Assembly: GCA_950295325.1 (NCBI GenBank)
Contig: OX485803.1
Span: 15,068,001 to 15,132,000, forward strand
DNA: 64,000 bases
From: Polytrichum commune
Taxonomy: Eukaryota; Streptophyta; Polytrichopsida; Polytrichales; Polytrichaceae
Direction: 5' to 3'
Positions 45,201 through 60,200 of this stretch are shown here, piece after piece. The notes beneath the pieces are model-generated. The model was given only the letters and a program-made list of their open reading frames with translations, was not told where the DNA came from and did not search any database. Both the position numbers and the translations under genes were made by a program. Every line of letters starts with the position of its first letter. The stretch's first letter is position 1.

Positions 45201-48200
45201 AGTAGGGTCTTCCGGTCGTGTGCATCAGTCACCCTACCACCATAGTTACACTCTCCTGTGCAATAAAACAGAGCCTACATGGTACCACAAAGTTATCATG
45301 GTGTCATCATGATTAATCTCATATTGTCACAACTCTTTATTTATTGTATATATGGCCGAATGCAATTATGTAGTAGTAGACTTTGCTCAAGCTTCCATAA
45401 CATTATTCAAGCAACATGGCTTGTTCTTTGGGTCTTGCTACCAAGGCCATAGATTCGAGAGTAATGCCCCTGATTGTGGATGCCAAAGGTTTCTTTGACT
45501 GAATTTGAAAGATTAGGACCCTCCTTACCATCCCACCCACGCTCCGTCCACGCGCTATAGAATGAGAGCCAACTTTCCTAATCACCCCTTCCCATGTGAC
45601 TCAAATTTGACATGTGTTTTTCCAATGCATCCACTGAATACATATTCTTTTCCACCGTTACATGTCGCTACCCTCCCTGTTTTGGTGCGCCCATAATGGA
45701 AAGAGAACAAACTCTTATATTTGAAATTTGAATATCGTTATCCAAAATTCAATTGATAAGGAATTATGCAACATGTGATTATTTAGACAACTTATCAATG
45801 TGTCCTTATGTGAAATAGGTAATGAATGCAAGGAGCCCAGCCATAGACTGTACTAGATGTCCAACTTACAGAGCCACAATAATGGCAAGGTAGGTATTGG
45901 ATACCTACTATAGTCAATGGGCATGGTGATACATGCCTGTCACCGGAGTGACCAGAGAACATTTTCTGGCAAAATATTGGCCACCAGAGTGAGCATTTAT
46001 ACCTTACACATGATCAAACATTGGATCCTTATTTTGAAGTCTGTTTTTAGTTTGTACAATGTGATGCAGGGAAATAATCACCTTAAAAGGAATGCTGTCT
46101 GGAAACTCAAGCAGGAAAGATTGGAGCTGCCTAAGACTGATTTTCAAATCAGGGTCACTAAATTGATATGGTATGTTCCACCCCAAAGGCCCATACTTGA
46201 TACGCTCTTGAACTGCCGCATGAAAATATGTTAGTCCAAACACCATTTTCCTCCACACAGGCGCCTTGTCATTTGTGATTAGATTGAAAAACTTGGGGTC
46301 TGAAAGAGGAAATGATTGATAGCTCTGAAAAACACAGTGAACATCCACTTTAGTAGACGTGTCCTAAACTAGTCCACACGAGAAGACCTTGCTAAGGTGT
46401 GTGGGTCTTATGTGATCACTCTTCTTAAGAGTGGTATATACCAAGGCTTGTAGTTAAGAATTGGACACGATGAGATTGGACTATGTGTTCAAAACATAAA
46501 CACCATTCTAGGTTCAAATAGTGAACACAACTGGGAGGGCCTAATGAACAATCAAAATGAAAGGGAATCTTCACTTTGACCTTCTATAGCTTTTGCATCT
46601 CAACTCCACATGACAAAACTTGAAATGACAATTTGTGCGATTCATTGCAGTGGCTGACCGGACGACACAATTCTTGATCTGATCCAACAATCAAGATTGC
46701 ATGTGGAGTTGGAAATGTTCACAATAGGGCCACATACCTTATGGTTACTTATTCCTGGCCCAAATCTAACATCTATGCAACAAACTAGAGTAACAGATCA
46801 GGCTTCTTAAGTTGCATGACTGTCATAGATGCACTTAATTCATTCCACCGGTTCAATAAAGAAAGGAAAAAACTTATCATGAGTCAAAAGCCACTGGTAG
46901 GAAAATGATGTCTTATCCACACGTCCCATTTGACACACTGTACTATGTTATCTAAGACCCGTCAAGAATATCACAATTTATGTCAAAATGGTTGATTTGA
47001 CACACATTGTCACAATATTGATATTTTTGATGGTTCCTTAGTGACACATGTCAAATGAGCTGTGCTGGAAAGACCATCTTTTCCTACTACATCAAACACA
47101 TGATTTAGTGTGGCCCACATTACCGTAGTACCTTTACCACTTCAGCTATTCATAGGCGAATAATTATGATAATTTTGTGTTTTTAGATTCGGAAATTCCG
47201 GCTTCAAAGGAAAAAAAAAGATTCCACATTAATTTTTGAGATTTAAAAAATATAATTTACAAAAAATCAGTTTTTCTTAAAAATAGTTTAATGAAGTGCC
47301 GAAGTGGTAAAGGTACTATGGTATTCATCATAGACACACGCTGTTTATCTTCCTACCACTGGGTGGCAACTAGAAAAGGTGTCAGATGACACTTGATGTT
47401 GCATGACAAGTTCTGATGATCGCTCTAATTAACATGGCACACCAAATTTAATGCCACACTAAATCGGATACTTAGTGTAGTGAGCAAGCATTGCGAAGAC
47501 AACCATATTGATGTGCATGTACCTGAAGCATGTTAGCGCGCAAGCCCTTGGGGGACTCATTGGTCATTTTCACTCCACTTTGCAGAATTGCAACTGGAAA
47601 AATGTCAGAGGGGTAACTAGTGAGCCACATTCTGAATTGGTTGTTGGTTTGGTCCCCAAGCTGCTCACAAATGCGGTCCAGTGAAGCCATCCAAGAAGCT
47701 GCCAAATGGCAATTTTGTAAAACCACCCAATCACCTGACCGTGTTGCTTTTTCAATCATCTCAGCCGCTTTCGGACCTTGCCCTTGCCCTAGCGAGATTG
47801 TGTTCACCTATGAGCCTCACACACAATGCAAATCAATGTAAGGTAAGGAGGCCTTAAATGGACACTTTATGCTCTGCACCTACTTCTCATAGGCTCTAAA
47901 ACACACAATTAGTCTGAAATGATTAGTAAATCCAAATCATATCCGTAGCCATTTTCCTCAGTATTATCAGAGCTCATATGAATAACTGATTCAATGTCAA
48001 AATTTAATATGCTCTTATTAAATGATCGTATAGCCCTTCACCCTCCCCCAAATAGATACGAAAGGCTAACCTACGAGCCAACAAGATGATTGTGCTATAA
48101 AAAATCAAAGTTTGTGAATTTGAAGTGTTTTCATTTGAAGACCAATAGTAATGGCCTCCTCTACTTCATGACATTTTTCTTTTGAAGTTTCTCCATCAAG

Positions 48201-51200
48201 AATTAGGTTCGCCTCTGACAACACTTTGATTGATTCCTCTTGATCATGATTAGAAAAGAACGGAAGCTTACATTGTGTTTGATTTCGTCAGCAAATTTGA
48301 GAAGCCTGGCCATTGGATCAGATCCAGCAGACAAAATAAACACAAGGGGGATGACGTTGCTGGAGTCTCTATATGCACTCTCCAAGTCGAAAGGTGGAGG
48401 CTCCATGTACCGTTGGCCCATAGCCTGAAATACGAAGTCATTCACACTCTCCACCATTTTGTCAGGCCGGAACAACCGGATGAGGACCAGTTTTTGAAAA
48501 ATGGTCAGTTTTTCATTCCATTCTTTGGGAATCGTCTGTCGATATGGCTGCTCGCTGTCAAACACGTGTTTCCAATTCTGTGGGTTCGCAGCAAAGCTCT
48601 TGCCAAAGCCCTGTAAGAAGACCAGCAACAACATCATGTAAGCACAAACTTTTATAGGTAATTGCAGTGCGTCTGTAGAAAAATAGATGAGGTTGATGTT
48701 GCCACCTGTGTGAATTATGATGTTGATTCCAAAACAAGCATATGAAAAATTAGAGGGACCTTGAAGACTATTGCCTCCTTTCACAGGTGAATACCTTGAA
48801 TGGGTGCGGACAAGCCAGGTTGCACCTTTCAAAGGTAAACACCACAAAGACAGTTTTCACATCCTTTTAACAAACTTTTTCATTTTGGAGAGGTTGAACT
48901 AACTGGATTCCATGAATTTGGTCCTTACAGAAGCGATTGACGTAGTTGACCTTGAAGAGAAAGTTAATCTTGTTAATTTTGGGGGACAACATGCTGCAAC
49001 AGGGACTGACACTACCCTGGCATATTTGAGTTAAGCTTTTCCATTGGGAGTGTACCACCAAACCCAAACCTTTCCATCACGACCTTTCCATTAGGAGTTT
49101 CCTGTTGATGTTTTGGATATGAAATCAATGGTCTCTTTCCACTTGAAGGCAGTGTTTGAATTAAAGTGACGACAATCTATTTTGGTTCATTGAGGGCCAA
49201 ACTTGTTTTAGGACCTCCTGGCAAGCCAAAATGAGTTTGACCCTCAATGAACTGATATGAAACTGATGTTCTACGTTCAAACTTCCACACTACCTCCTGG
49301 CATGCACCGAATGCTTTACTGAACAAGGAAGGTGTTGTTTTCAAGATCAACGGACTTCCGAACAAAACTCCCATTTAGTTAAAGGATAACTCTATTACTC
49401 CAACGGCGACACTCGGGTCACTTGTTTTATTACATGAATTACAAGCACCGGACTAAGACAAAGAAGTTCCATTGCACATCCTAACAACAAAAAAAAATTC
49501 TATTTTGTAAAGGTTCAGGAGACATGGTTGTAAGTATTTGCTCCTTTACGACATAGAGTGACAAAGTCGACCTCTATTTTTCGTTTTTGTTTATTTTACT
49601 TGGCACAACAGCTGCAACAAAGGCTGACACTACTTGACATATTACTCCAAAGGTGACACGCATATAACCTGTTTTTTCTACAGGAATTACAAGAACCGGA
49701 CTCAAAGGCCAATAGTTTCATTTCAAAAGCTTACAGCAAAGTTTTTCATTTTGGAGAGGTTGAGCATCTCGACCCAAAGCTTTTCAGGAAGCCAGTCGGT
49801 TGGGTTTGGTGGTACACTCCCAGTTGAAACTCCACCAGTCGCGAAGAACGTAAATTCTTCAGGCTCCAACTTCCCAAACCGCTTCCACAATGTAGTGCAC
49901 AGGAGAAAAGAAAGGAGCATTTTATCTTTCTCAAACAGACTTCGAGAAATGTTGCAATAAAGTAGAAACGTAAAATAATCATTTAGAATAGCCAACCGCT
50001 TCCCCAGGTTGTCACTTTTCTCCGAGTCTCTCATGGCGCTCACAAAGAGTTGCAAGTACCTGTAAAAATAAAATCAATCTTTCATCATGTCTGCCTGTGG
50101 ACCTGAAAACAATTCCTGTCAAAACCAGCCAAGAACTCCAATACTAATAAATAAATTAAAAATATGAACAAACGCATGTCATTCTAGGCACTTGCGTGAA
50201 TAAATACCCGTCTGTTACCAAGGTATACTGTAGAAGTGGCTAAATCCAACATAGCCATAATGTGGACACCTATATTTGAGTGGTATATGGTTAGGTGTGG
50301 ATTTTAAGAACAGGCGCTGGACATGTGTATAAAACTGATTAGAAGATGTGCTCAAAACATGCTAACCATCATAGTCAACATGATTCGGGGGGTCTTCATG
50401 ACCATTTAATGAGCACAAGAATTTTCGCTTGTGGATCAGATATTCATAAGAGCTCCGAAATTAGAAAAGAATTGGCTACAGACATGATTGGATTTGTTGA
50501 TCATCTCGCACTAATCGCAGGTTTCATATTTGACTAGAAGTGGGTGCAGAGAGAAAAGTAACCAAGTTAGGCACATCTATTCTACTCATGCAGTGAATGG
50601 GTGGTTCCCTTGGTAGTGTGCTGCCTACATGTAGGTGGAGGCTTTGGCTAACCCTTGGATTATTCAAACACTGATATGTGTATATACTTCAACCATGTTT
50701 GACATTCTCACTGTAATTAAAAGTGAAGGTCAATTTTGGAACTATGCACACAAGCAGCTTTGGACAATATACATGATTCATCACAATTGCTAACTGGATG
50801 AGACAATTCATCCCAAGCTGATCCAACGGCCAAAATTGGCTCAGAAGTTGGAAGTGCCCACAGTAGGGCCACATACATAAATTGCTCAAAGTTCCCTGTG
50901 TCAAGAGGGATTTATAACTTGAAGTCTTACCAGTTAAGCGAATACTGATACATTGGATCTATCCAGCACAAGTCTGATGTTGTGAAAAAAAGACAGGCAA
51001 CATGCTCTGCAACTGGCACATAACCGAGTCGTGCTTCATCAATTCGTGCTTCAGTGACAACAGCCACCTCTTGTTTTTGCGCAATCTTGATGGAGAGCAC
51101 TTTTGATGACGATATGATATCAATGGCAGTCTCGTCTTCGAGGATGTTTCCTTCTGAGCTTGAAAGAACCTGTTTACATTAGACTTGGGGATTATACATA

Positions 51201-54200
51201 TAAGCAGGCCTAATTCAGTTACTCATCTTAAAAGGACACCTATATTTGAGTGGTGCCTGGTTAGGTGTGGCTCTAACAACAGACACCAAAAAGACATGTG
51301 TTTAGAAGAGATTGGACTACGTGCCTTAACCATTCTAGGCTCAACAATAATTGGGGGGACCTACATGATCACTAAATGAGAAAGTGCATCTTAACTTTGA
51401 CGATGAATACAATACTCAAATGAGGTTGGAAAATTGAGGAAAATGACTCTGGGCACCATTAATTTGAATTTTCTAATCATCTTGCACTAATTGTTTGTTA
51501 CATATTGCTTCTAAGAATGTCCACCACCTTAACATCAGGCCCCCCTAATGTTTTGGGTTCTACCAATAAAACTTGCAAATCTTTTAACTGTTGCAAACGG
51601 AATCCAAACAAGGCATACTTGATGCGTCGGAATCCAAACAAGGCATACTTGATGCGTCGGAATCCAAACAAGGCATACTTGATGCGTCGGAATCCGTTTC
51701 ATTTGCTGACAAGAAAAAAATTAAAAATTGATCAATTTAATAATAGTATTTATACTCAACGCTTAAAGTAATGGATTTCGCACCCTTTGCCTTAGTTGCA
51801 ACCCAGTGTTTGCAAGACAATTAGTTTGGGTTGATGATGTATAGTATGGGCCACACTATTGAGATATTCAGTGTAGTTCATGTGCATTAATATAAGACTA
51901 CCTTGATGATGCAGTCCTCAATATCTTTCAGCTGACGCTGATTCTCTGCACTTTGAAGCACAAGCTGTGTTTTCTCTTCCTCAAGGTCAGGCCGCTCATG
52001 TTTTACAGCCATTCCCAAAAGCTGGTCTTCCAGACCCTCCGGTGTTATCATAAAATTGAGGAGGCTGATTTTCACAGAGACCTGCCAAAGGTATGATCAG
52101 TTTCAACTTTTAATTTCAGCTTCAACTTTCAAGGTATTTTTGTTGTTATGAGTTCAAGCAGTAAGTACAGCATTGGGTGCAGATTTTAAACCTAAAATCA
52201 AGTGGGTAACTTTCAGAGCTTCTGAGGGCAGGTAATCACATGTACCCATCATATAATTTCAGGGCACCCTTGGGGGATCCTTGTAATGTCTTAGGAGCTG
52301 ATTGTTGCGTTTATATCAATTACAAGAGAGTCTAAGGGCCACATTACACTAGAGATTGAGGGCCTGTGACCATTGGAATCTAAAATTTCTCATTGGTGGA
52401 AAAGGCCCACTTCACTTTACACTAGAGCTTGAGGGTCTAAGGGACCAAGGAAGTTTGAATGGATGGAAAAAGCTACACGAAGTCCTACATGACATGAAAT
52501 GGATGACATTTCATGGTCTACCACAATTTGCATCAAGTCCACCTCAAAGAGGTGGGTCTAGTACAACACCGTAGACCATGACACTTCAAAATCTCAAGTC
52601 TCTTGATTAATTGTAAATTGTTATGCAGAAGTGCTTACTTAATGGCCTGGTTCCGTATGTCTTTAGACTACACTTGAGGACCTGTGACCACACAAATTTC
52701 AATTCCTTGGTTTGGCCTTCAGACGAGTTTCAATGATTCTCACAATTTAAGGCCCTAGTTTGAAGTGACCCCAAGTGAAGGTCACAGAGAGTCCTAACTC
52801 TAGTTTACTTGCAAATCGTCAACATTGTGAAGAGGGAAGAATTCTAGATACAATTACACTATTTGTCCTATCAGTGTGAGCCATAATGATTCTCTACAAC
52901 CCATATTGATTCTCATGATAAGAATTAATGTGAGCGACGTAATTTTTCAACCCACACCAAATCTATGACTTAAAACTAGAGTGGACAACATTAATTGTTT
53001 TTGTAGGAGATTGATGTGGGTGACTGTTTTATTTATGTTGGTAGGAAGACATAGGGGTAGACTTGCGGGTCTTGGGTCCACATTATTTCCACCCTGACTA
53101 GAAAATTAGAGTGGCCCACTTTAATTATTTCCACTTTAATATTCCACCCACACCAATAGGTAAAGTCAGTAGAGTCGATACGTTAAGTTAAAAAAGAGTT
53201 AGCAATTAAGGAGTCCTAAACAGGAGAGCAGGGAAATTCCAATTACCTCAGGGGCATAGTGTGGGTTCCGCAGCTTTGTGGTGATGTAAAATCGAAAGTT
53301 TTCGTTATATTCTATGGTGTTATCACCCAATCGAATCTGGAGGCTTCCAGCTTGCTTAAAAATGGCTTTCACCAGGAGAGGCTCCAGAGTTGGGTCAAGC
53401 TCTTCATACACATTCTCCAACAAAAGGGGATATCCAAAGGTGATGCAATTCTCCAGCTTTCGTACAAAATCACCATCAGACAGTTTCATGACGTGTAGAT
53501 TATTTTTCTTCTCTCGTGTCTGCAGCATGAATGAACAGAAGAACAAAATATTTCCAGCCCAGTGAGTATCAGCTACCAGTTGTCTCATCGAAGGCTCTCC
53601 TTAAAGAGCAAACTTTAAGCAATAACCATACCTAAGAGCACACTGATTTGCCAAAATCTTAGGTAAGGTAACCTATTGACTTATTGAGCTTATTTGCACA
53701 TTAAAACAATTCGGGATTATACTGTGGCTGCACACTATTTAACAAGCCACTTTAGAGGTACAAAGTTGTAGGTTAAATATTTGTATTGGACATACATTAT
53801 TGTGTATTTGAGAATTTTCACTTTGACATTAAATAGGATACTCATACGAGCTCCAAAAACTATGAGGAAAATGGTAATGGCCTTGATTTGAATTTGCTAA
53901 TCATCTCACACTCATCCCTTGTTTCATATCCTAGAACAAGTGGGTGCACAGCTAGAAGCGTCCGTTTTAGGCTTTATGAAGTCAAACAAATTAGAACTGG
54001 TGGACAGAAGTTAGTATTTCTCACCTTGATCCACTTGTTAGCTTGGCCTTGGGGGTCAATGAGCAGGGGCCATCTTCGGGACGAACTTATAATAATTGCA
54101 TTGTCAACGGAGAAGCTGTCATTAGGTAATCCATCTATAACCCAGTCACGTATTGTCACAGGATTTCCCAGTACTGTAGACAGCTTGAAAACAGGTGAGC

Positions 54201-57200
54201 AAGGAATCTGCTTTTCCTTGCAAAGAGACATCCACTCGTGCAAAAGAGTTTCTCTGTATGAGATTGTCACAGCTCCAAGGTAGGCCACGTACCCAGAGGC
54301 CAATAGCACGTCACCAGTGAGGTCCACGTAGACTTTTCCAAGCTCTACCCCAACCTCTGTCCACCTTATTTTCTCGCCACCCAAGCCTCCTATCAGCTTC
54401 TCCGCACGCATCAATTTCTACAGGAAAATAAGTATAGTAACATTCTTAAGCATGTGTAAGGGATGCTCTCATTCTATTCAGCTTCAAAAATTAAATTTCA
54501 ATTAAGGTCCTTATTACATGCATGAATGCCAAGCATAGCCAAGTGGCAAGCTCTCAATGGTCAGCACCTCATTGCTACCTATCTCCAGACAAAGCTGTCT
54601 CCCATCTACCAAGATTCAACTTAAAGACCTTGCCAAAAGTAATTTCACAGTGTGTATACTTTCCAAGATCCTGCTCTAGGGAGAACAGCCACGACACCAC
54701 TTAAGAATGCTGTGTATGCATGCTGAGAGTCATTGTGATTAATTAACTGGATGACAAACAAAAACCTTAGAACCTTAATCCTAAACCCTAGACCTCTAAA
54801 TATGAGGCTAGCGCTTGACATCAATGTTGCAACAAAAACACCATCTCGAGTGGGACTTAAATTTTCTACCTTCTCGCAGTTGTCAACATCTGCTTCAAGT
54901 TTCAACTTCTTGAAGTTCATTGCTACTAGATGTTCCTGCAGTTTTTCCAGCTTTTGCTGAACTCCTGCCAACATGAACTTCTTTGCGATAAGCTCTGTTT
55001 GAAGTTGTGCAAACTCGGCATTTGCTTTCTCAAGTTTTGCCTTTTTTGGAGCTACAACCTGCGGTGGGTATTTTAAATTGTTAGCAAAAAGTCTCGATGA
55101 TCGGAGACCTTATTAGGCCCCACGCCTACCTCAAATAACTCCTATGCCTCAAGTCATGTTTTCCTCACATAAGGTATATATATATATATTCAGTTGTGTT
55201 TCGTTACTTGTATTCAACATTACACTAAAAATCTGATTTAAGTGTAGCCCACATTATTCATCATCAATCCACATTAGTTGGATTGCAATCACTGGGTGGC
55301 TTCTACAGAAGGTGTCACATGACACTTGGTGCTACATGAAAATTCATGAAGACCATTCTAATCAGCATGACACACCTATTTTAATTCCACACTATATCAG
55401 ATGTTTCAGTGTTGGTAGTGGATCTTCAAGGGTTGCAATATAAGTCTCTTGAATTCTTTAAAGAATGAAGTGTAGTGGGTTATTACCTTGGCCACTCGAT
55501 CATAACTTTCCATGGCTCTTACCCAACAGCAAAGGCCATAAGCAGCTTTGGAGGCTTTTTTCACAACCTCCGGTGTGAAATCTGGATTCTCGAGGTAAAC
55601 ACGAATCTTTTCAATAATCTTGGGATGGATGTTGTCCTTGTCATAATTCTTTAAGGATGGCAGAAAGTTTCCATCTGCGAGCATTACTTGCGCTGGTCCC
55701 CAATAATCATCCATCTTACTCCCTGGTTTGTTAGGATCGGCTATTTTTTTGGATTTGACCTGTGAGCCAGTCAAGTCATTTCAACCCACTTCAATTTAAT
55801 CACGTTGCAAATCTGAAAAAAATAGAATTATCCTTTACCTGAATGAGAATTTTGTTGGGAGTTGGTCCCCCTATGACTTTCCATTGGTTGTTTGGCAGAC
55901 AATACCAATAATTTCTATCCCATTGTGGTGCATGCTTGGAGGTAGTGTTTGAATTTGAATGACAAACAACCTCTTTCAGTTCATTAAGGGCCAAACACAT
56001 TTTAGCACCTCTTGACATGCCAAAACGAGTTTCACTCTCAATGAATTGATATAGGATCTTCTTTGTACAAACCTCAACACTACCTCCAAGCATGCACCGC
56101 AAACAAACTGATTATGGAAGGTATTGTACGCAATAAGACCAACTTCCGACCAAAAGTCATGTTGAGTTCGAGGATAACTCTAATGTAAGAACAAAAGTTC
56201 CATAGATGAATATCAAAAGCAATGTAAAAGAACCCATGATAAAACCGAGCTTGAGTCCATCAATTTGAGGTTTCATTAGTGTAATGAACATTATTGTCCA
56301 ATTAAATTTAGAGCCCAGCTTGCTTACGTCCTTCATGATGCAGCAAGCCTCCATAACTATCTTCACAGCTCTGGGGGGATTTTTCATAGCTTTCACTTCT
56401 GTAATGTCTGATTTTGTGAGGGTGTCCAGTGCTGAAAGAGCTGCCTCTAGCATTGGCATTGCCTGAAGACATAATAAAGAACTTAATTAATAACAATACC
56501 TTGCTCAAAAACTTCTCTCCACATTTTGTGGGCAATACCAACTATCCAACTAATTCTTCATTCAAAGTCCAAAAAGGTTTGTAACTACACAGAGATGACA
56601 TAAAAAGAAACAAACTACACAACTGGTAGAATTATCTGATTTGATATTTAAAAAATTCTAATGCAATCTGTTGTGATAAAATATCGGCAAGGGTTCCTGA
56701 AAGCCACAGATCCCATGCATTACGAACAAGGTAGTGGTGTGAGGAGCCCTTCCACGGACTGTAGTAGGCCCAACCCATCTCGCTGCTACTTGGTGCCTAC
56801 TACAGCCAATGGCAGGACGAAACGTTTCCAATACTGGACGCAGTGGTCAGGCAATGGGCAGGTCATCAATATATGGGTGACAATGTGTCTCCTCGTGTTC
56901 AATATTTCATATACACATCAGCAAAATCGCTTTGCCTGACCACTGCAAAGAAATAGTTGGAAGTAGTACTTACCACTGCGACCTCAGCCTCACAGTCCTG
57001 TCTGATGGCTTTGGCCTCTGTAGCCTTCACATTCACCACTGCTTCTTCGGCTTCCACAATACCGCGTGTCTTTTCTGCCTCTTTCTTATCACTGTTGATC
57101 CGAGCTAGTAGTTCGTTTGTCTCTTTCACAGTACTTACAAGTATTGGTTGTAAAGCCTCCAGCTGGCTCTTCATTATTGTTACTTGCTCCTCTGCTCCCA

Positions 57201-60200
57201 ACAGTTTGGTCAAACCACCCTGTCGTAGCCCAGTAGGCAAAGGTTATCTGAAGCTGAATGAAATGGAAGTAAAACTGAAATCCTGACTAAGAGCAACAAA
57301 AGGGTTGAGAAAAGTCTTCTCTCCCGTGAAGATTCTAAACCATCAACGGAAGCTACTTGCTTTGTGAATCTTGGGAGATCATTGGCCTTCACATGATTCC
57401 ATTGGCATCCTCTACACATAAAATGAGTTATAAATAGCTACCGTTGCAGAGATTGCACGTCCTGAGTAGGTGAAACCTTGTTACCATTTCACTTGGCTCA
57501 AAACAAGAGAAAAAAAAACCTGTGATCATTTTCCCCAACACAATCCAGTTGTGAAGACTCACAGATGACTCTAGATTGTGTTGTATAAAGTAACTTACAA
57601 GTTTTGCAGGAGCCTCAACAGTTGAGGGTCTTACACTAAAAGTTGCAGTGCAAACATTTCAAAATTGTACATCTTGCAAGTGTAACTCTTCCATATCATA
57701 GTCAATCATAATCAAACAAGTTCTAGTTCTACCAGTGAAGTAGATAAATTATTTACTGATCTTACAGTTCTCCTTCATCATTGTGGTATGCCACTCACAC
57801 TGGTTTCTTGAGATGTTCTCCTTAAAACAAATATTAGGAGGTTATGAATGGATGCAATGACAAAATACAAACGGAACATACAAATTTTCTAGTAGTTTCT
57901 GTGAAAGGGGAAGAATGTATGTACTTACTGAATATCGATTCCGAATTGTGTCTATCTCATCACGCTTCTTTGTGAGAAGGTCCCTATAAGTTCCCAATAG
58001 TTCCAGGTATGAGGTGGGTGTCACATAAAAATGGCGTAGCTGCTCGCGGAAAAACTGATCAGATAGATTTGCAGCATGCTGATGGAATATCATGCACATG
58101 TCAGTGACAGCTTCAGAAATCTTTGGTGAAGGTTGTTTGATCTGGCATGGAAAAATTCTAAACCATCAGAATCTCAATATTTAGAAATTGATCTAAGCAC
58201 CACTTAGTAGACTACAAATACTCATTTGATGCATGTTTGATAGGTAAGGTAAGTGGGCCTGATTCAGATACTCTCTTAATCAAACACCTATATCTGGATG
58301 GTGGTTGGTTTGGTGCATATCTAAGTACAGACATCATAAAGACGTGTTTAAAAGAGATTGAACATGTGCCCAAAAAAATTTAACCATTCTAGGCTCAATA
58401 GTCAACATAATTGGAGGGACCTGTGTGGCCTTCTTATGGCTCACTATTAGTGGACTTTGACTTTGTTTATTCAAAATTGAGATTAGCTCCAAAACTTTCT
58501 GGAATTGACCCTGGCTTCCTCAGATACATTTGCGGACACATAGAAATTTCAACAATGTGAATCCGAGAAGTACAAGGTGGCAAATTGCAAAACGTAACCA
58601 AGTAAGGCCCATCTACCTTAGACCTAAAAATAAGTGACAGATAGCCGATTGACAAAAAGGCAAAGATGGAGATGAATGAACAGAAAGTCGAGGAATAGGT
58701 AGGGACAGGGTTGCAAACTCACTTGAGAGAAAAAACTGGTGGCAACGGATCTTAGACCATCTATTGGCCATTCACTAAACCAATCAATGGTACAACAGTT
58801 CACAAGAGATGGAAACATGCGAAGTCGTGTTCTAAATGCATCACCAAATGGGCTCATACATATCACCATATGAAGGTTTTTGCGGCATTGGTCCACAAAG
58901 AACATGTACATTTCCAGAGTAGATCCATCTCTCCCTGCCTTCTTTGCTCTGGGCCTTATAATTTCAAACAGTCCCATAATTTCATCTTTTGCATACAAGT
59001 TGGGTACCTGCATTTTAAAAGCAGCATGCTCAAGTACTTCTTTGAAGAAGTCACTGAATCAATCTACATTGAGGACAAGATTTTTACTTGCAATTGAGGA
59101 TGCATTTGCAATCTTTCCTTACCTCCCCAGTATTTAGAATGTTATTGATGTCCTCTAGAAATTTCTCCTTCTTGAGTTGAGTGTCACTAAATAAGAATGT
59201 GGTTTCTACATTGTCTGCTCCTGCTTTTTTAAGCACTAGCTGCAACCACCACACGCAAAAAATTGTAAGGTTCTTCATTGTCCTCAGAGAGAGACACACA
59301 GATGACAGCAACCGTAGGTTGACGTGAATGAGAGATGCTTCGCCCTTGATAATAGCTGCAAAATTATATGTAAAGCCAAGTTGGGTTTACGGCGCATGGC
59401 TGTGGGACATGCGAGACTGCACCCTGTTATAGGTGGTCTCTTCTGGGAAAAGGGCAGAGAGGGAGGGGGCCGGGGTTGTGTTTAAGATTTATTTGGGTAG
59501 GTTTGATAGGAGTCTGGTGGTTTTGAAGGCGACATGAGCATGGTGAGGTACTTGAAAGTTATGAGGTGTATTTGTTTCACGCATGGGAAGGGGGCTTAAA
59601 CCCAAGGTGTCAACCAAAATCACATGGGAATCAAGGTTAAGCTAACTAAGGCCGAAATATTACTCGGATGGGTGACATTCTTAGCACTTGATTTCCAGTG
59701 CACCCTACCACTTATAGTCCACCCAATCATCCTGAGCGTGTCCGGGTGAACCGGATATTTTCATCCAACAATATGGGAACCTAGGGGCTTGCCCTTGGGG
59801 GAGATAGGTGTAGGTCAGCTTTGTCCATGCCCGCTCAAGGTGTTCCCTTTGAAAGGGGCAGTAGTCTTTGGGGCCCTCTAATTCACATGATGCTCATTTC
59901 GAGATTGCATATAGACTTAGAGCAACTCGAAGATGAAGCAACCCATAATTCACGCCAGTGGCAACATCAGAGTCATATCTTCTTGAAGGGCGTCTATAGA
60001 GTCAGTGTGGATGCCTTCTAGGAGCCCTGCTGCAATTATGGCGAGGACAAGCCAATTATTGTCCACATGTAAGACATGCTCTAAACTTAATTCTGTAGCC
60101 GGACTCATGCTCACTGTATTAATTTTGCTCCTTGGTGAAAGGAGCAATAGTCTTGCCTTAAGATCTTCTTGCCATTCGTTTGTGCCATAAAGCTTGGTGA

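Larger units (their letters stand above)
42247..52081 (-). other. dynein AAA6 and C-terminal domain (exons 15-24)
   Basis: [18 protein letters not shown], the [11 protein letters not shown] segment, LRKNxx-free helical exon 17, [71 protein letters not shown] and [15 protein letters not shown] lead to the final 139-codon exon. The terminal [12 protein letters not shown] is the usual end of axonemal heavy chains. Confidence 0.9.
54870..58141 (-). other. dynein stalk and microtubule-binding domain (exons 8-12)
   Basis: Exons 8-9 encode the outgoing coiled coil ([19 protein letters not shown], then a Glu/Lys/Ala-rich heptad region). Exons 10-11 encode the tip ([35 protein letters not shown]). 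Exon 12 encodes the returning coiled coil ([16 protein letters not shown]). Lengths fit the family. Confidence 0.9.

Noticed and set aside
42235-48616. + strand frames at 42235, 45917, 47620 and 48275
   Set aside because: They are antisense shadows of dynein exons 24, 20, 19 and 18.
51601-51690. Short direct repeats considered as CRISPR
   Set aside because: The copies are contiguous without spacers and lie in a eukaryotic intron.
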